Shown here one piece after another: positions 30,964 to 41,521 of a stretch of DNA of 64,000 nt (positions are counted from its first letter, which is position 1; the number at the start of each line of letters is the position of its first letter). The notes under the pieces are model-generated. The model did no database searches. It was not told the DNA's origin and saw only the letters and a program-made list of their open reading frames with translations. The translations under genes and the position numbers were made by a program. The stretch is from Oxalobacteraceae sp. CFBP 13730 (GTDB lineage: Bacteria; Pseudomonadota; Gammaproteobacteria; Burkholderiales; Burkholderiaceae_D), in NCBI GenBank assembly GCA_014841835.1, contig JACYUQ010000001.1:1338556-1402555 (forward strand). The letters are read 5' to 3'.

Positions 30964-31482
30964 TCAGATCGGACGGGTGTGGTCGCGGTCGACCGCGCGG
31001 CGCTGGGGCGCCAGCAGCAGCCAGGTGATCACGGGCCACAGGATCACCGCCACCACGCTCTCGATGAACTGCAACAGGCCCGGGAAGCGGCCCGAGACGA
31101 TGAAATGCACGATCAGCTGGATCGCCTGCGCCATCAGCAGCAGCGGGAACACGTGCATGGCCTGGGTGAGTGTCGGGAACCACAGCACGCGGCGGTGGAT
31201 CATGATGGCGAAGTACGACAGCAGCGTGTAGGCCAGCGCGTTCTCGCCCAGGAGGCTCGCATCGTGCACGTCCATCAGGAGGCCCATGCAGAAGGCGACG
31301 CCGATGCCGACCTTGCGCGGCTGGTGGATGCCCCAGAAGACCAGCACCAGTGCGACGAAGTCGGGCGCGCCGAGCCAGCGGCCCCACGGCATCAGGTTAA
31401 GCATGAAGGCGCACACCAGGCTGAACATGATGAACAGCGGGCTGACGGGCAGCAGGATGTAATGCGGGCGGTTACCTGGCAT
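30964..31482 (-). CDS. mreD: Rod shape-determining protein MreD
   Basis: A 172-residue inner-membrane protein with five to six hydrophobic helices, such as LFIMFSLVCAFMLNLMPW and FVALVLVFWGIH, and the conserved VGIGVAFCMGLLMDV segment. It acts with MreC between cytoplasmic MreB filaments and PBP2-RodA. It follows mreC by 6 bases and precedes mrdA by 25. Confidence 0.93.
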   Translation of the reverse strand: MPGNRPHYILLPVSPLFIMFSLVCAFMLNLMPWGRWLGAPDFVALVLVFWGIHQPRKVGIGVAFCMGLLMDVHDASLLGENALAYTLLSYFAIMIHRRVLWFPTLTQAMHVFPLLLMAQAIQLIVHFIVSGRFPGLLQFIESVVAVILWPVITWLLLAPQRRAVDRDHTRPI

Positions 31483-31488
31483 GGTGGC

Positions 31489-32634
31489 TTATCGGGTTGG
31501 GGTCGGTGCGGCCGGCGCAGGTGCGACCGGCGTCGGTGCGGCCGGCGTCGATGCAGCAGGCGCCCTTGCAGCCGGCGCAGATGTGGTCAGCCTCGTCGTT
31601 GGCGCGGTCGTTGTCGCAGTCGTTGGCACAGTCCCCGGCGCGGCGCCCGGCGTGACCGGTGCCACAGGCGGCTGCACCGCGGCCGGCGTACCGGCGGCCG
31701 GCAACGGCGACGCGGGCAACGGCGGCGTTGGTACCGGCGCCATTGCCGGCAGTTTGCGGCGGTTGCCGGTGGGCGGCGTTTCCTGTGGCGGGCGCGCCGG
31801 CAAGGCGTGGTTCGACATGATCACGAGCACCTGGCGATTGCGGTCGATGCCGGCCAGCGGCAGGCCGACCACGCGGCCGAACGAACCGGTCGCTTTTTCG
31901 ACCTGCGTCACACGCGCCACGGCCAGGCCGGCCGGATACATGCCGTCCAGGCCCGACGTGACCAGCACGTCGCCAACCTGGATGTCGGCATCCTGGGCCA
32001 CGAAGCGCAGGTCGAGCTGGCCGGAATGACCGCGGCCGTACACGATGCTGCGCAAACCGCTGCGCAGCACCTGCACGGGAATGGCCTGGTCCTTGTCGGT
32101 CAGGAGCGTCACTTCGGACGTGAACGGGAACACGCGCGTGACCTGCCCCACCACGCCGGCATGGTCGATCACCGGCAGGCCGGGCGTGACGTCGTCGCGC
32201 GAGCCGCGGTTGATCACGATGCGGCGCGTCGACGGATCGCGCGCGTCGTACAGGATTTCGGCCATCTGCGATTGCACGGGCAGTTGCTGCTTGCCGTCCA
32301 TCAGGCGCCGCAGGTGGATGTTCTCGGCCATCTGGAACTGCGCCTGCTGCAGCAGGCGGGCCTGGGCCAGCTCCTGGTTTTTCAGCGTCTGGACCTGCTT
32401 TTGCAGCGTGGAGACGGACGAGAAATAGACGCCCATATTGCCCACGGCATCGCGCGGCAGCATGGCGGCCATCTGCATCGGGTACAGCACGGTCGCGGCA
32501 ACCGTACGCACGCCGGCAAGAAGGCCCATGCGGGCGTCGACCACCAGCAGAACGATCGCGATCAGCGCGAACACCGTCACCTTGACACGCGCGGGCGCGC
32601 CTTGTTTGAACAGCGGCGGAGGACTATATTCCAT
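31489..32634 (-). CDS. mreC: Rod shape-determining protein MreC with extended tail
   Basis: A 381-residue bitopic protein: cytoplasmic basic start, membrane helix at about 18-37 (KVTVFALIAIVLLVVDARM), periplasmic coiled coil (about 65-110) and the MreC beta domain to about 275. The last 100 or so residues are Pro/Ala/Thr-rich low complexity, longer than the usual tail. The beta domain binds PBP2 and promotes its active form. The mreB-mreC gap of 99 bases contains a hairpin. Confidence 0.94.
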   Translation of the reverse strand: MEYSPPPLFKQGAPARVKVTVFALIAIVLLVVDARMGLLAGVRTVAATVLYPMQMAAMLPRDAVGNMGVYFSSVSTLQKQVQTLKNQELAQARLLQQAQFQMAENIHLRRLMDGKQQLPVQSQMAEILYDARDPSTRRIVINRGSRDDVTPGLPVIDHAGVVGQVTRVFPFTSEVTLLTDKDQAIPVQVLRSGLRSIVYGRGHSGQLDLRFVAQDADIQVGDVLVTSGLDGMYPAGLAVARVTQVEKATGSFGRVVGLPLAGIDRNRQVLVIMSNHALPARPPQETPPTGNRRKLPAMAPVPTPPLPASPLPAAGTPAAVQPPVAPVTPGAAPGTVPTTATTTAPTTRLTTSAPAARAPAASTPAAPTPVAPAPAAPTPTR

Positions 32635-32670
32635 GAGCTCTGGTGGTGATAACGCGGGAGTTCATATCAA

Positions 32671-32714
32671 GACGGGCAGTCGCGCGCAGCTTGTGACCGC
32701 ACGCCCTGCCCGTC
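32671..32714 (-). other. Hairpin between mreB and mreC
   Basis: An 8-bp stem, GACGGGCA (32671-32678) with TGCCCGTC (32707-32714), followed on the minus strand by TTGATAT. It may attenuate transcription so that MreB is made in excess of MreCD; the T run is weak. Confidence 0.35.
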
Positions 32715-32733
32715 CTGGAAGACCACGTGCGGC

Positions 32734-34093
<1,360 letters not shown>

Positions 34094-34393
34094 ATGTCCC
34101 TGACCCTATCTGACGTAAAACGCATTGCCAACCTGGCCCAGCTCGAGATGAACGAGGCCGATGCCGAGATCGCGCTGGGCGAATTGAACGGCATTTTCGC
34201 GCTGGCCGAGCAGATGCAGGCGGTCGATACCACCGGCGTGGCGCCCCTGGCGCAGCCGCTGTCGGCGATCCTCGCCCTGCCGCTACGCCTGCGCGACGAC
34301 GTGGTCACCGAAGAAAACCACCGCGAGGACTACCAGGCGCCGGCCCCGAAAGCGCAGGACGGCCTGTATCTGGTGCCAAAGGTCATCGAGTAA
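34094..34393 (+). CDS. gatC: Asp/Glu-tRNA amidotransferase subunit C
   Basis: Small stabilising subunit of GatCAB, which converts misacylated Glu-tRNA-Gln and Asp-tRNA-Asn. The 99 residues begin [19 protein letters not shown], with the family's [16 protein letters not shown] near the end. First gene of gatCAB; gatA begins 49 bases later. Confidence 0.95.
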   Translation: MSLTLSDVKRIANLAQLEMNEADAEIALGELNGIFALAEQMQAVDTTGVAPLAQPLSAILALPLRLRDDVVTEENHREDYQAPAPKAQDGLYLVPKVIE

Positions 34394-34442
34394 TCCTGAC
34401 TGTTGAATCGCCCACGAATCCGCTTTTAGAATCGACACGCAC

Positions 34443-35918
34443 ATGCATAACAAGACCCTCAAGGAGCTGTCCGCGCTCCTGCACTCGAAGCAGATCTCGA
34501 GCACCGAACTGACGCGCCACTACCTCGGCCGCATCGACGCCAGCGAACACAACGCCTTCCTGCACGTGGACCACGTGCGCTCGCTGGCCCAGGCCGCCGA
34601 GGCCGATGTGCGCTTCGCCGCCGGCACGGCCGGCCCGCTGACCGGCGTGCCGATCGCGCACAAGGACATCTTCGTCACGCGCGACTGGCGCACGACGGCC
34701 GGCTCGAAGATGCTGAAAGGGTACGTCAGCCCGTTCGATGCGACCGTGGTCGAGCGCTTCCGCAACGCCGGCATGGTCACGCTGGGCAAGGTCAATCTCG
34801 ACGAATTCGCGATGGGCTCGGCCAATGAAAACTCGGCCTACGGCGCAGTGAAGAATCCATGGGACACGACGGCGGTGCCGGGCGGCTCGTCGGGCGGCTC
34901 GGCGGCGGCAATTGCTGCGCGCCTGGCGCCGGCGGCCACTGCCACCGACACCGGCGGCTCGATCCGTCAGCCGGCCGCGTTCTGCGGCGTCACCGGCATC
35001 AAGCCGACCTACGGGCGCGTATCGCGCTTCGGCATGATCGCGTTTGCTTCGTCGCTCGATCAGGGCGGCCCGATCGCCCAGAGCGCCGAGGATTGCGCGC
35101 TGCTGCTGAATGAAATGATCGGCTTCGACGAGCGCGATTCGACCAGCCTGACGGTCGACCAGGGCAACGTCGCGGAAGACTACACGCGCGCGCTGAACCA
35201 ACCGCTGACCGGGCTGCGCATCGGCGTGCCGGCCGAGTATTTCGGTGAAGGCCTGGCGAGCGACGTCGAAGCCGCTGTGCGCGCGGCGCTCGAACAGTTC
35301 GTGAAACTGGGCGCGACGCTGGTGGACATCTCGCTGCCGAAGACCGCGCTGTCGATCCCGACCTATTACATTATCGCGCCGGCGGAAGCCTCGTCGAACC
35401 TGTCGCGCTTTGACGGTGTGCGCTACGGCCACCGCGCCAGCGAGTACAAGGATTTGCAGGACATGTACCGCAAAACCCGCGCCGAAGGTTTCGGCACGGA
35501 GGTCAAGCGCCGCATCCTGGTGGGCACCTATGTGCTGTGCCACGGCTACTATGATGCCTACTACGTGCAGGCGCAGAAAATCCGGCGCCTGATCGCCGAC
35601 GACTTCCAGGCGGCGTTTTCCGACAAGTGCGACGTGATCATGGGCCCGGTCGCGCCGACCGTGGCGTGGGACCTGGGCGCCAAGTCGAACGATCCGGTGG
35701 CGAACTACCTGGCCGACATCTACACGCTCTCGACCAGCCTGGCGGGCCTGCCCGGCATGTCGATCCCGTGCGGCTTCGGTGTCGGCGAGAAGAACGGCAA
35801 GCGGCCGGTCGGCCTGCAAATCATCGGCAACTACTTCGCCGAAGCCAAGCTGCTCAACATCGCGCACCAGTACCAGCTCGCGACCGATTGGCATACGCGC
35901 ACGCCGGACAGCGTTTGA
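34443..35918 (+). CDS. gatA: Asp/Glu-tRNA amidotransferase subunit A
   Basis: Glutaminase subunit of GatCAB, amidase-signature family, 491 residues. The catalytic triad elements are Lys in PIAHKD (about 73-78) and two serines in [13 protein letters not shown] and [11 protein letters not shown] (about 147-175). Ammonia released here travels to GatB. It is followed after 32 bases by gatB. Confidence 0.97.
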   Translation: MHNKTLKELSALLHSKQISSTELTRHYLGRIDASEHNAFLHVDHVRSLAQAAEADVRFAAGTAGPLTGVPIAHKDIFVTRDWRTTAGSKMLKGYVSPFDATVVERFRNAGMVTLGKVNLDEFAMGSANENSAYGAVKNPWDTTAVPGGSSGGSAAAIAARLAPAATATDTGGSIRQPAAFCGVTGIKPTYGRVSRFGMIAFASSLDQGGPIAQSAEDCALLLNEMIGFDERDSTSLTVDQGNVAEDYTRALNQPLTGLRIGVPAEYFGEGLASDVEAAVRAALEQFVKLGATLVDISLPKTALSIPTYYIIAPAEASSNLSRFDGVRYGHRASEYKDLQDMYRKTRAEGFGTEVKRRILVGTYVLCHGYYDAYYVQAQKIRRLIADDFQAAFSDKCDVIMGPVAPTVAWDLGAKSNDPVANYLADIYTLSTSLAGLPGMSIPCGFGVGEKNGKRPVGLQIIGNYFAEAKLLNIAHQYQLATDWHTRTPDSV

Positions 35919-35950
35919 TTCGCGCCGACACAGAACAAAGAGAGAACACT

Positions 35951-37411
35951 ATGCAATGGGAAGTCGTCATCGGTCTTGAGAACCACGTGCAGCTCACGAC
36001 CCAATCGAAAATCTTCAGCGGCAGCGCGATCCGTTTCGGCGCCGAGCCGAACACGCAAGCCAGCCCGGTCGACCTGGCGCTGCCGGGCGTGCTGCCGGTG
36101 CTGAACCGCGGCGCGGTCGAACGCGCGATCCGTTTCGGCCTGGCAGTCGGCGGCACCATCGCGCCGGAGTCGGTCTTCGCGCGCAAGAACTACTTTTATC
36201 CCGACCTGCCGAAGGGTTACCAGATCAGCCAGTTCGCCGATCCGGTGGTCCAGGGCGGCACGCTGTCCTTCGCCTACGAAAAAGACGGCAAGCTCGAAAT
36301 GAAGACGGTCAACCTGACCCGCGCCCACCTCGAGGAAGACGCCGGCAAGTCGCTGCACGAAGACTATGCGGGCATGAGCGGGATCGACCTGAATCGCGCC
36401 GGCACGCCGCTGCTCGAAATCGTGTCCGAACCTGAAATGCGCAGCGCCGCCGAAGCGGTGGCGTATGCCAAGGCGATGCACTCGCTGGTGATGTGGCTGG
36501 GCGTTTGCGACGGCAATATGCAGGAGGGTTCGTTCCGCTGCGACGTCAACGTCTCGGTGCGCCCGGTCGGCCAGCAGGAATTCGGCACGCGCTGCGAAAT
36601 CAAGAACCTGAACTCGTTCCGCTTCATGGAAGAAGCGATCCACTACGAAGTGCGGCGTCAGATCGAACTGATCGAAGACGGCGGCAAAGTGATCCAGGCC
36701 ACGCGCCTGTGGGACCCGGACCGCAAAGAGACGCGCTCGATGCGCACAAAAGAAGACGCGCAGGATTACCGCTACTTCCCCGACCCTGACCTGCCGCCGC
36801 TGGCAATCGGCCAGGACTGGATCGACCGCGTGAAAGCCGAGATGCCGGAACTGCCAGGCGCCATGCGCGCACGCTTCACGGGCGAATACGGCCTGCCTGA
36901 ATACGACAGCCTGGTGCTCACGTCGTCGCAGACAATGGCGACGTACTACGAAGCGGTGGTGGCGAAAGCCGGGAAGGAAAACGCGAAGTCGGCCGCCAAC
37001 TGGATGATGGGCGACGTATCGTCGACCCTGAACCGCGAAGGCGTCGAGCTGCAAGCTTCGCCCGTAAGCGCCGCGCAACTGGCGCTGCTGCTCAAGCGCA
37101 TCGCCGACGGCACGATCTCGAACAAGGCCGCAAAGGAAGTCTTCGCCGCGATGTGGGAAGCGAAATCGGACGATGAGGGACTGGCCGATACGGTCATCGA
37201 CCAGAAAGGCCTGAAACAGATCTCGGATACGGGCGCACTGGAAGCGATCGTCGACGAAGTCCTGGCCGCCAACGCCAAATCCGTCGAACAATACCGCGCC
37301 GGCAAAGAAGCCGCGATCAACGCACTGATTGGCCAGGCCATGAAAGCCTCCAAAGGCAAAGCCAACCCAGCGCAAGTGACCGAACTGCTGAAGAAAAAGC
37401 TGACCAGCTAA
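35951..37411 (+). CDS. gatB: Asp/Glu-tRNA amidotransferase subunit B
   Basis: Kinase/transamidase subunit that activates the tRNA-bound carboxylate, 486 residues starting [20 protein letters not shown]. The zinc-containing cradle spans roughly 1-290, and the C-terminal YqeY-like tRNA-binding tail (about 335-486) ends ELLKKKLTS. Last gene of gatCAB. The repeat cluster begins 13 bases after the stop and probably supplies transcription-stopping hairpins. Confidence 0.97.
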   Translation: MQWEVVIGLENHVQLTTQSKIFSGSAIRFGAEPNTQASPVDLALPGVLPVLNRGAVERAIRFGLAVGGTIAPESVFARKNYFYPDLPKGYQISQFADPVVQGGTLSFAYEKDGKLEMKTVNLTRAHLEEDAGKSLHEDYAGMSGIDLNRAGTPLLEIVSEPEMRSAAEAVAYAKAMHSLVMWLGVCDGNMQEGSFRCDVNVSVRPVGQQEFGTRCEIKNLNSFRFMEEAIHYEVRRQIELIEDGGKVIQATRLWDPDRKETRSMRTKEDAQDYRYFPDPDLPPLAIGQDWIDRVKAEMPELPGAMRARFTGEYGLPEYDSLVLTSSQTMATYYEAVVAKAGKENAKSAANWMMGDVSSTLNREGVELQASPVSAAQLALLLKRIADGTISNKAAKEVFAAMWEAKSDDEGLADTVIDQKGLKQISDTGALEAIVDEVLAANAKSVEQYRAGKEAAINALIGQAMKASKGKANPAQVTELLKKKLTS

Positions 37412-37423
37412 CCCTTCCTTCTC

Positions 37424-37492
37424 AATTAGGGTCAGAGTCGAATTATTGAGCAATTGCCCACAATTGCCAGCAATTCGATGCTGACTCTGATT
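37424..37492. repeat. REP/MITE-like repeat, copy A
   Basis: Left arm AATTAGGGTCAGAGTCG at 37424-37440 continues into AATTATTGAGCAATTGCC. A degenerate right arm CAATTCGATGCTGACTCTGA follows at 37471-37490. It belongs to the same family as the element after metH. Confidence 0.7.
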
Positions 37493-37553
37493 CATTTTTA
37501 CCCGCAGTAATTGCCCGACCTAGCGACTCTGTCCCCACTTATCGGGCGACCGC

Positions 37554-37594
37554 GAGCAATTGCCCAACAATTCGACTCTGACCCTACTTAATTA
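37554..37594. repeat. REP/MITE-like repeat, right-arm copy B
   Basis: AATTGCCCAACAATTCGACTCTGACCCT followed by ACTTAATT. It lacks its own adjacent left arm, though a mutated CGACTCTGTCCCC lies 30 bases upstream. It may be the true right end of an element whose left end is copy A. Confidence 0.6.
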
Positions 37595-37713
37595 AATAGC
37601 CCAAACTGTCCATGAAGCATGAATAGCCGCCGCGATTGCCGGTCAAGTCGTTAAATTGACAAGTAATATTCCGAGCGGAAAATAAACCGATTCCTGCAAG
37701 CACATAAACAATG

Positions 37714-37780
37714 AGGGTCAGAGTCGAATTGTTTGACAACTCTAGAGAATTGCCCAATAAGTCGACTCTGACCCTAATTA
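37714..37780. repeat. REP/MITE-like repeat, copy C
   Basis: Complete 67-base unit. Left arm AGGGTCAGAGTCGAATTG then TTTGACAA, and right arm TTGCCC then AATAAGTCGACTCTGACCCT, form a long imperfect hairpin. Confidence 0.8.
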
Positions 37781-37804
37781 ATTTGCAAGAGTTTCCGCCA
37801 ATCT

Positions 37805-37891
37805 AAATTAGGGTCAGAGTCGAATTGTTTGACAACTTTTTGGAATTGTCCAACAAATCTACTCTGACCCTAATTGTTGGGCTATTGCTTT
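37805..37891. repeat. REP/MITE-like repeat, copy D, running into pyrE
   Basis: Left arm AAATTAGGGTCAGAGTCG then AATTGTTTGACAA; right arm CAACAAATCTACTCTGACCC then TAATTGTTGGGCTATTGCTTTT. The last 20 bases match the flank of the copy after metH and overlap the final codons of pyrE. Confidence 0.75.
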
Positions 37892-38553
37892 TGGATGCCG
37901 TAGCGGGTGCGGTAGGCGGAGACGGCGTCTTTGTGTTGCGACAGGCGGGGGTCGGCGGTGTGGGTGTCGAGGTAGGTGAAGAGGTCGGCGAGGTTGGCGA
38001 TCGAGATCACCGGGATGTTGAATTCGCGCGAGACTTCTTGTACGGCTGACTGCTCGGAGAGCGCGTCGTCGGCGCCCGAGCGCTCCATCCGGTCCAGTGC
38101 GATGAGCACGGCGGCTGGCTCGGCGCCGGCGGCGCGGATCATGGCGACCGATTCACGCACCGAGGTGCCGGCGCTGATCACGTCGTCGATGATCACGACC
38201 TTGCCCTGCAGCTTGGCACCGACGATGGTGCCGCCTTCGCCGTGGTCCTTTGCTTCCTTGCGGTTGTACGCGTACGACGTGTCGCGGCCTTTTGCGGCCA
38301 GGGCCACTGCCGTCGCGGAGGCCAGCGTGATGCCCTTGTAGGCCGGGCCGAACAGCATGTCGAATTCGACGCCCGAGTCGAGCAGCGTCTGCGCGTAGAA
38401 CTGGGCCAGCTTGCCCAGCGTGGCGCCGTCGTGGAACAGGCCGGCGTTGAAGAAGTATGGCGACAGGCGCCCGGCCTTGGTCGTGAATTGGCCGAACTTC
38501 AATACTTCGGCCTCGACCGAAAACCCGATGAATTGCTGGCGCAGATCAGTCAT
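37882..38553 (-). CDS. pyrE: Orotate phosphoribosyltransferase
   Basis: Converts orotate plus PRPP to orotidine monophosphate. The 223 residues include the PRPP-binding loop VVIIDDVISAGTS (about 124-136) and the dimer-loop region GPAYKGITLA and KEAKDHGEGG. The start MTDLRQQFIGFSVEAE fits the family. The final three codons and TAG stop (KQ*, after GI and Q) fall in sequence shared with the repeat copy after metH, so the native end was probably replaced. It is 32 bases downstream of the hybrid kinase gene on the same strand. Confidence 0.95.
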   Translation of the reverse strand: MTDLRQQFIGFSVEAEVLKFGQFTTKAGRLSPYFFNAGLFHDGATLGKLAQFYAQTLLDSGVEFDMLFGPAYKGITLASATAVALAAKGRDTSYAYNRKEAKDHGEGGTIVGAKLQGKVVIIDDVISAGTSVRESVAMIRAAGAEPAAVLIALDRMERSGADDALSEQSAVQEVSREFNIPVISIANLADLFTYLDTHTADPRLSQHKDAVSAYRTRYGIQKQ

Positions 38554-38585
38554 GTACTTCTCCCTGAATGTCGAAAGCGGCTATT

Positions 38586-40547
38586 TTAATCGCTCACGGC
38601 CCTGCCGGCGACGACCCGTAGCGCTTCGGCACCGCTGATCGGCTTGACCATGTGCGCCGCGAAGCCGCTGGCCTGGCTGCGCGCGCGGTCCGTGGCCTGG
38701 CCGTATCCGGTCAGTGCGACCAGGCGGCACAGGCGCCCTGCCGGCAGCGCGTGGATGCGCGCGGCGAGCTGGTAGCCGTCGAGCACCGGCAGGCCGATGT
38801 CGAGCAGCGCGACCTGGGGCCGGAAGCGCTCGATCGCCGCCAGCGCCGCGACCGGATCGTGATACACCTCGACCGCGTGGCCATGCGCCGTCAGCAGGCG
38901 CGCCAGCGTAGTGGCGCCGTCGGCATTGTCGTCCACCACAAGCACCCGCTGCGGCGCGCTGTCGATGGCCGGCGTGGCCACAACGGCCACCGGTGCGTCC
39001 GCCCCAGCCACGCCGCGCAGCGGCAAGCGCACCACGAACTCGCTGCCCAGGCCACGCCCTGCACTGCGCGCTTCGACAGTGCCGCCATGCAGCTCGACGA
39101 TGTTCCTGACCAGCGCCAGCCCGATCCCGAGCCCGCCCTCGGCGCGGTCGATGCTGCGTTTGCCCTGGAAGAACAGCTCGAACACCTGCTCGTGCATCGC
39201 CGGTGCCAGGCCGATGCCCGTGTCGCGCACGCTGATCTCGACCACGTCCGCGCCGTCGCGCCGTGCGCGCAGCCAGATCCGGCCACCCGGTTCGGTGTAG
39301 CGCGCGGCATTGGTCAAGAGGTTCGACACCACCTGCACCAGCCGCGCCGGATCGCCTTCCCACACCAGGCCCGGTTCGACATCGACCTCGAGATGGTGAC
39401 CGCGCTGCTCCACCAGCAGGCTCGCCATCTCGAGCGCGCGGCCCGTCACCTGCGCCATCTCGACCTGCTCGAACTTCAGTTCGATCTTGCCGCGCGTGAC
39501 GCGCGAGACGTCGAGCAGGTCGTCCACCAGCCGCACCAGATGGTCGACCTGGCGCTGGATGATCTCGCCCTCGCGGCCGTAGGCGCCGTCGCCGCGCATG
39601 CGCATCAGTTGCAGCGCGGTGACGATCGGCGAGAGCGGATTGCGCAGCTCGTGGCCCAGCATCGCCAGAAATTCATCCTTGGCCTGGCTGGCCGCGCCCA
39701 GGTCGACCAGCAGCTGCTCGCGCTCGCGGGCGGCGTGCTCGATCGCCAGGCGGTTGCGTACGTGCTCGGTCACGTCGACCGCCACCACGATCACGCCTTC
39801 CGGCCGGCCGTCCAGGTCCAGCAACGGTTCCAGGCTGAACTTGAAGAAGCGTTCGACCGGCTGGCCGTGCGCGTCCGGGCGCGTGACGGACAGCTCCTCC
39901 GCCTGGTACGACACGCCGCTCGCGTACACGCGGGCGACCGCCTCCGCGACGCCTCCGCCGCCCAGGTGCGGGAACGCTTCGTCGAAGGTCTGGCCCAGCA
40001 TGCTGCTGGTGTCGATCAGGTCGCGGTAGCGATTATTCACCAGCCGGAAGCGCAGCTCGGGCCCCATCAGCAGCGCCGCCGCGACCGGCGCGGCCATCAG
40101 CATGGCGTCGCGCTGCGCCAGCGCCTGGTCGCGCTCGTGGCGTTCGGACGCATCGCGCGTGAAGCAGCGCGTGTAGCGCAGCTGGCCATCGACGAAATGC
40201 CCGTTCGAGTGGATCAGCACGTGCTTGATCGAGCCATCCTTGCAGCGCAGGCGCGCCGGCTGGTCGTACAGCGCCTCGCCCGCGAGCAGCGTGCGCAGGA
40301 TGAAGTCGATCGTGGCCGGGTCCTCGTGGAAATCCGCGATATGCCGCCCGACGTAGTCTTCCCAGCCATAGCCAAGCATCTGCAATTCGGCGCGGTTGGC
40401 CCACAGGATGGTGCCGTCGGGGCCGACGCGGTGCAGCCCTTCGACGGCGTTCTCCACGAAATCGTAGAGTTCGGCGGCCGTGGCGTCATCGTGCTCACGC
40501 ACGGGAATAGCGACGACGTCCGCAGGGAGCGGTTTGTCAATGTTCAT
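38586..40547 (-). CDS. Hybrid PAS-sensor histidine kinase with receiver domain
   Basis: A 653-residue protein without transmembrane helices, so probably cytoplasmic. Two PAS domains (about 25-135 and 145-265, the first with TILWANRAELQMLGYGWEDYVGR) are followed by HisKA with the phospho-acceptor histidine in MLGHELRNPLSPIV near residue 300. The HATPase domain has VSNLLTNAARYTEPGG, DTGIGLAP and GGLGIGLALVRN. A C-terminal receiver (RVLVVDDNADGATT, LLDIGLPVLDGY, TGYGQ) begins near 530. The input is unknown; PAS1 could bind a small ligand or redox cofactor. No output regulator is adjacent. It is divergent from xth and upstream of pyrE. Confidence 0.9.
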   Translation of the reverse strand: MNIDKPLPADVVAIPVREHDDATAAELYDFVENAVEGLHRVGPDGTILWANRAELQMLGYGWEDYVGRHIADFHEDPATIDFILRTLLAGEALYDQPARLRCKDGSIKHVLIHSNGHFVDGQLRYTRCFTRDASERHERDQALAQRDAMLMAAPVAAALLMGPELRFRLVNNRYRDLIDTSSMLGQTFDEAFPHLGGGGVAEAVARVYASGVSYQAEELSVTRPDAHGQPVERFFKFSLEPLLDLDGRPEGVIVVAVDVTEHVRNRLAIEHAAREREQLLVDLGAASQAKDEFLAMLGHELRNPLSPIVTALQLMRMRGDGAYGREGEIIQRQVDHLVRLVDDLLDVSRVTRGKIELKFEQVEMAQVTGRALEMASLLVEQRGHHLEVDVEPGLVWEGDPARLVQVVSNLLTNAARYTEPGGRIWLRARRDGADVVEISVRDTGIGLAPAMHEQVFELFFQGKRSIDRAEGGLGIGLALVRNIVELHGGTVEARSAGRGLGSEFVVRLPLRGVAGADAPVAVVATPAIDSAPQRVLVVDDNADGATTLARLLTAHGHAVEVYHDPVAALAAIERFRPQVALLDIGLPVLDGYQLAARIHALPAGRLCRLVALTGYGQATDRARSQASGFAAHMVKPISGAEALRVVAGRAVSD

Positions 40548-40659
40548 GGGATCGGGAAGAAGAAAAATGCGCCGTGCCGTCGACGCGCAGGGGACCGCCA
40601 GTGTACCAGATCATTTCCATTAATCACCGCCAGTCCCCATAAAGCAACAGCCTCAAGGC

Positions 40660-40689
40660 ATGACGGGCAGCATTAAAACACGCTACACT
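40660..40689 (+). promoter_or_regulatory. Possible promoter of xth
   Basis: ATGACG (40660-40665), 18-base spacer, TACACT (40684-40689), ending 61 bases before the xth ATG. Confidence 0.35.
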
Positions 40690-40750
40690 TGCCGGCTGAC
40701 GATGCGCCTCCCGATGCGCTCTGCCCTCTTTCACCTGCTCGACTATCTCC

Positions 40751-41521
40751 ATGCCACGAATCATTTCCGCAAACCTCAACGGTATCCGCTCCGCCCACAA
40801 GAAGGGCTTCTTTGACTGGCTGGCCACGCAGGACGCCGACTACATCTGCGTCCAGGAACTCAAGGCCCAGGAAGCCGACATGACCGAGGATTTCCTGCGC
40901 CCGCACGGCTACCACGGGCGCTTCCACTACGCCGAGAAAAAGGGCTACTCGGGCACCGGCGTCTACAGCCGCACCGAACCCGACCAGCACCGCATCGGTT
41001 TCGGCTGCCTCGAATTCGATGCCGAAGGCCGCTACACGCGCTGCGACTTCGGCAACCTGACGGTCATCTCGGTCTACTGCCCGTCCGGCTCCTCGTCGCC
41101 CGAGCGCCAGCTGGCCAAGTTCCGCTTCATGGAAGTCTTCCTGCCGCATCTGCAGGAACTGCAGGCCGAGGGCCGCGAAGTCGTCATCTGCGGAGACTGG
41201 AACATCGCGCACAAGGAGATCGACCTGAAAAACTGGAAGGGTAACCTGAAGAATTCAGGCTTCTTGCCCGAAGAACGCGCATGGATGACGCGCATCTTCG
41301 ACGAGCTGGGGATGGTCGACGTGCACCGCGGCCTGGATGCGCGCCCCGACCAGTACACGTGGTGGAGCAACCGCGGCCAGGCCTACGCGAAGAACGTCGG
41401 CTGGCGCATCGATTATCACGTCGCCACGCCCGGCATCGCGGCGCGCGCCAAAACCGTTTCAGTCTACAAGGACGTGAAGTTCTCGGACCACGCCCCGCTC
41501 ATCATCGACTACGACCTGTAA
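40751..41521 (+). CDS. xth: Exodeoxyribonuclease III
   Basis: AP endonuclease and 3'-5' exonuclease of base-excision repair, 256 residues. Endonuclease/exonuclease/phosphatase fold with NLNGIRSAHKKGF, the metal-ligand Glu in QELKAQE, GDWNIAHKEIDLKNWK, and the catalytic SDHAPLIIDY at the end. It ends one base before the stop of the convergent pseudouridine synthase gene, with no terminator between, so the two transcripts probably overlap. Confidence 0.95.
   Translation: MPRIISANLNGIRSAHKKGFFDWLATQDADYICVQELKAQEADMTEDFLRPHGYHGRFHYAEKKGYSGTGVYSRTEPDQHRIGFGCLEFDAEGRYTRCDFGNLTVISVYCPSGSSSPERQLAKFRFMEVFLPHLQELQAEGREVVICGDWNIAHKEIDLKNWKGNLKNSGFLPEERAWMTRIFDELGMVDVHRGLDARPDQYTWWSNRGQAYAKNVGWRIDYHVATPGIAARAKTVSVYKDVKFSDHAPLIIDYDL

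Noticed and set aside
28443..31028. 861-codon open frame antisense to rodA and mrdA
   Set aside because: It overlaps two genes with intact catalytic motifs and reads as compositional shadow sequence.
37424..37880. CRISPR array between gatB and pyrE
   Set aside because: Repeats are inverted pairs with unequal spacing and diverged sequence, and no cas genes are present; they fit palindromic REP/MITE-like units.
40560..40590. Sigma-54-like GGCAC upstream of the hybrid kinase
   Set aside because: No GC at the -12 position ten bases after the GG, so the spacing rule fails.
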